This document shows positions 5,761 to 7,509 of a DNA stretch of 7,509 bases, one piece after another (within the stretch, counting starts at the first letter, position 1; each line of letters starts with the position of its first letter). Origin of the DNA: Desulfobacca_B sp046538075. GTDB taxonomy: Bacteria > Desulfobacterota > Desulfobaccia > Desulfobaccales > Desulfobaccaceae. Both the position numbers and the translations under genes were made by a program. The stretch is from the NCBI GenBank assembly GCA_046538075.1, contig JBKHJN010000068.1, positions 1-7,509 on the forward strand, written 5' to 3'. A model generated the notes under the pieces. The model had not been told where the DNA came from. It saw only the letters and a list, made by a program, of their open reading frames with translations, and did no database searches.

Positions 5761-6396
5761 ATGGCACGCAAACTTCTGGCAACCAGCGTTGCCATAATTT
5801 TTATTGCCAGTTTTCTGGGCTGCGCCACCAACGGTCATTATGATCCCGCCCGCTCCGCCGGCGCCGGCGCTCTGGGCGGGGCTGCTACTGGTGCGGCCAT
5901 TGGTTCGATTATCGGCGCTGGCACCGGTTCCGCGGCCACCGGTGCCTGGGTCGGAGCGGCCACCGGTGCAGTGGCGGGTGGCATAGGGGGAGCCCTTTAC
6001 GCGGCGCATCGCAATCAAAAACAGCAGGATTACGACGCGGCGGCGCAGTCTTACAATTACACCCCAAGCCAGGGGAACGTAGTTGATATTAATACGGCCA
6101 CGGTGTCCCCTGATTCGGTGCGCCCCGGCCAACAGGTCAATATGCAGCTGACCTATACCATCCTCACGCCCGGCAATGCCCCGGTGGACCTGACCATCTC
6201 CCGGGAGATTAAAAAAGACGGGCTCACCATGGGGCAGCCTCATCAGACTCAAGTGAGCAACACTAATGGCACCTATTCGGACCAGGTCGGTTTCATGGTT
6301 CCCGACCAGGCTGCGGCGGGTAAATATACTATCATCAGCCGGGTGAACAGCAATTACGGGAGCGACCAGGAAATCTCCTACTTTACCGTCATGTAA
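5761..6396 (+). CDS. Glycine-zipper lipoprotein with C-terminal beta-rich domain
   Basis: This 211-residue exported protein opens with MARKLL, a hydrophobic stretch, and SFLGC with the lipid-attachment cysteine at 21. Ala at the next position points to the outer membrane by the usual rule. Residues 33-80 form a glycine zipper: GAGALGGAATGAAIG is followed by repeated ATGA units with G-x3-G spacing, as in SlyB/17-kDa-antigen/OmpA-associated glycine-zipper segments that insert in or pack on membranes. A polar Q/N/Y-rich linker (82-105) leads to a domain at 107-211 with alternating hydrophobic residues, P-G turns and no cysteines, probably a small beta sandwich (SVRPGQQVNMQLTYTIL at 119-135). The excellent ribosome binding site AGGAGG is 5 bases before the ATG. 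Its exact role is unknown; membrane integrity or stress is inference. Confidence 0.85.
   Translation: MARKLLATSVAIIFIASFLGCATNGHYDPARSAGAGALGGAATGAAIGSIIGAGTGSAATGAWVGAATGAVAGGIGGALYAAHRNQKQQDYDAAAQSYNYTPSQGNVVDINTATVSPDSVRPGQQVNMQLTYTILTPGNAPVDLTISREIKKDGLTMGQPHQTQVSNTNGTYSDQVGFMVPDQAAAGKYTIISRVNSNYGSDQEISYFTVM
5932..5969 (+). repeat. 14-base direct repeat within the glycine zipper coding region
   Basis: GCGGCCACCGGTGC occurs at 5932-5945 and again at 5956-5969, a 24-base period. Each copy encodes the A-A-T-G-A step of the zipper, so the protein repeats an 8-residue unit. It probably arose by short tandem duplication and could change copy number by slippage. Confidence 0.7.
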
Positions 6397-6485
6397 AAGC
6401 GAATTTTGGCCTTTTTATTTGAAAGTATGGTAAACCTATCAGCAATCGGTGAGGAAATATTTATCTGCATAAAAGAGGAGGAATT

Positions 6486-6869
6486 ATGCATCTAACCAGA
6501 AATACTCTTGTCCTGGCGGTAATGGTCGTTTTGGTCATACCTGCCCTTGTCCTGGGGGCCTCCAGCCAAGCCTATCTCTGGGATGGCACGCACTGGCAGG
6601 ACTTGAGCCAAGAAGCAAAGGTAGCCTACATCAAGGGAATCGGCAACATGGCCGACTTTGAAGCCGCGGCCGGCGGCAGCGGTCGGGCCTTTTGTATTTC
6701 CCAAGCTTTTGTCAATGAATTGAAAGTCAAATCAGTGGGTGAGATTATCAACGAAGTGGATCAATATTATCAGGAAAATCCTGATAATTTAAACAGATCA
6801 GTGATCGAAGTGGTCCTTCGCAGCTGTACCCAGCTCTGTCCACCCGAACCCCAAGGGGCTAAGAAATAA
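6486..6869 (+). CDS. Exported protein of unknown function, 127 residues
   Basis: The protein has a Sec signal peptide: MHLTRN, then a hydrophobic core at about 8-24, with likely cleavage near SQA-YLWDG (after residue 29) or just after LGA (25). The mature part is about 100 residues and helical: WDGTHWQDLSQEAKVAYIKG at 32-51, then FVNELKVKSVGEIINEVDQY at 75-94, then SVIEVVLRSC at 105-114 and a proline-rich tail. Cysteines are at 70, 114 and 118; one disulphide would leave one free. The arrangement (W near the start, L-S-x-E-A-K-x-x-Y-I-x-G, a short helix pair, then Y-Y-x-E-N-P-D) resembles small periplasmic proteins common in deltaproteobacteria, but I cannot name a family. GAGGAGG ends 4 bases before the ATG. 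It lies 89 bases after the lipoprotein gene, which may indicate a shared transcript. Confidence 0.85.
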   Translation: MHLTRNTLVLAVMVVLVIPALVLGASSQAYLWDGTHWQDLSQEAKVAYIKGIGNMADFEAAAGGSGRAFCISQAFVNELKVKSVGEIINEVDQYYQENPDNLNRSVIEVVLRSCTQLCPPEPQGAKK

Positions 6870-6935
6870 TCTCGGGCCGGGTCCCTTTTCATAATCAAGG
6901 GGGCAGGTGCCTCTGATAAGGGGATCCGAGACCCG
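6870..6935 (+). other. Spacer with competing RNA pairings before the DUF1328-type gene
   Basis: TCTCGG (6870-6875) can pair with CCGAGA (6926-6931). CGGGTC (6878-6883) can pair with GACCCG (6930-6935), nested with CCTT (6884-6887) and AAGG (6918-6921). The two folds share bases 6930-6931 and would cross, so they exclude each other. CCCTT can also pair with the nearer AAGGG (6897-6901). No T-tract follows, so it is not an ordinary terminator. The rest of the spacer up to the start at 7018 holds a repeated TGCGCC and the ribosome binding site. Confidence 0.35.
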
Positions 6936-7017
6936 AAAAGTTCAGCTCGACAGAAGGTTAGCTTAGCTGCGCCAGAGTTGCGCCTTTATCTGAGGCTTGT
7001 TTACAGGAGGCACAAAA

Positions 7018-7188
7018 ATGCTGTACTGGGCCGCAGTCTTCTTTGTCATAGCTATTATAGCGGCGTTGTTGGGTTTTACCGGAATCTCTGCCGGTGCAGC
7101 CGCTATTGCTAAAATCTTGTTCTTTATATTTCTCGTTCTATTTATCGTTTCTTTGGCATCCGGGATAGCAAGGCGGCGACGGTTATAG
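7018..7188 (+). CDS. DUF1328/UPF0391 small membrane protein, 56 residues
   Basis: This 56-residue protein opens MLYWAAVFFVIAIIAALLGF and continues with G-I-S-A-G-A-A-A-I-A-K-I-L-F-F, ending in RRRR. That is the pattern of the DUF1328/UPF0391 family (YtjA-like): two membrane helices (about 4-21 and 28-49) joined by a small-residue turn and followed by a basic cytoplasmic tail. Function is unknown; family members are often linked to stress, but I give that as memory only. An in-frame TTG at 6997 would extend it by 7 residues, but AGGAGG (7005-7010), 7 bases before the ATG, fixes the start at 7018. It closes the envelope gene block. Confidence 0.92.
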   Translation: MLYWAAVFFVIAIIAALLGFTGISAGAAAIAKILFFIFLVLFIVSLASGIARRRRL

Positions 7189-7252
7189 AACTGCTGTCCA
7201 GCTTACAGCCGGTGATCATCAAATCATAATCACCGGGCTCTGAGCAGTTTTT
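7189..7252 (+). terminator. Strong two-tier intrinsic terminator
   Basis: The outer stem is AACTGCT (7189-7195) with AGCAGTT (7243-7249), running into TTTTT. Inside it, AGCCGGTGAT (7207-7216) pairs with ATCACCGGGCT (7229-7239), leaving one bulged G. The hairpin begins one base after the stop codon of the DUF1328-type gene and ends the plus-strand block. Confidence 0.85.
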
Positions 7253-7509
7253 GCTTCAGCGCCGCCCTAACCGTAGTCCCTTTTCTTATTACATTACTGG
7301 AAGTGGTGATCATCGAGACCTAAATAATGCTCTGTCAGCTTAGCAGGCCGGTTGGCGGCAGATAAAACTCTTGACTAGTCAATTGTTCTAACTTTGGGGA
7401 AGTTCACGTGCCTTCATGGGGCGTCAGCGTAAACCTGGGAGAGGCTGTAAGCTAGGGGAAACGGACCCTGGGGGCCTGACTGTAGCTTTAATTTGCTAAT
7501 TTATATCAT
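7253..7509. other. 257-base tail without a supported gene
   Basis: No frame on either strand exceeds about 30 codons with a credible start signal. The plus strand contains AAGCTA (7449-7454) pairing with TAGCTT (7483-7488), with GGG/CCC inside and TTTAATTT after it, which could be the end of a small RNA. I compared it by eye with tmRNA, RNase P RNA, SRP RNA, 6S RNA and the cobalamin riboswitch and found no match. The region could also be leader sequence for a gene beyond the window. Confidence 0.4.
7371..7382. repeat. Perfect 12-base palindrome TTGACTAGTCAA, possible operator
   Basis: The sequence equals its own reverse complement and sits in an otherwise featureless A/T-rich stretch. TTGACT could double as a -35 element, but no fitting -10 appears 16-18 bases downstream. 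A regulator binding site for the gene beyond the window is possible. Confidence 0.35.

Noticed and set aside
5743..6252. 169-codon minus-strand frame opposite the lipoprotein gene
   Set aside because: Low-complexity Gly/Arg/Ser/Thr product mirroring the glycine-zipper codons, with no credible start signal; the plus-strand lipoprotein has a signal peptide and a strong ribosome binding site.
6397..6420. Possible terminator AAAAG/CTTTT after the lipoprotein gene
   Set aside because: Only five A-U-rich pairs over a long loop; too weak to support.
7400..7509. Possible 6S, SRP, tmRNA or cobalamin riboswitch element
   Set aside because: None of the conserved blocks I remember for these RNAs can be lined up with the sequence.

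Overview
The window looks like chromosomal DNA of a Gram-negative bacterium with moderately high GC. Evidence for this is a lipobox lipoprotein with a glycine zipper, a Sec-exported protein, a MutL carrying the endonuclease motif typical of bacteria without MutH, and tiny membrane proteins of the DUF3096 and DUF1328 types. My best guess is a deltaproteobacterium in the broad sense (Desulfobacterota). This rests on remembered gene neighbourhoods and protein flavour, not on a search.

Left block, minus strand (1-1743): a 57-residue unrecognised small protein, then rph (RNase PH), rdgB (dITP/XTP pyrophosphatase) and a tRNA-Pro(TGG) cut by the window edge. rph and rdgB overlap by 22 bases, and the tRNA starts 7 bases after the rdgB stop. 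This is a compact tRNA-maturation and nucleotide-sanitation unit. The small gene is not in usual lists because of its length, but it has a good ribosome binding site.

Middle block, plus strand (1744-5351): a divergent intergenic region with two back-to-back inverted repeats, then mutL, miaA and a CDP-alcohol phosphatidyltransferase (pgsA-like). mutL-miaA is a classic pair. hfq, which often follows miaA in proteobacteria, is absent here.

Right block, plus strand (5352-7252): four small envelope genes. They are a 41-residue DUF3096-type membrane protein, a glycine-zipper lipoprotein with a C-terminal beta-rich domain, a 127-residue exported protein of unknown function, and a 56-residue DUF1328/UPF0391 membrane protein. 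A strong two-tier terminator closes the block. The two-helix mini-proteins and the glycine-zipper lipoprotein suggest an envelope or stress cassette, but this is inference. Several inverted repeats lie in its upstream and internal spacers. The last 257 bases hold no gene I can support.

The left and middle blocks are ordinary housekeeping. I do not see a defence system, mobile element or CRISPR array. The most worthwhile leads are the two very short genes, the hairpin pair before mutL, the refoldable spacer before the DUF1328 gene, and the palindromes flanking the envelope cassette.
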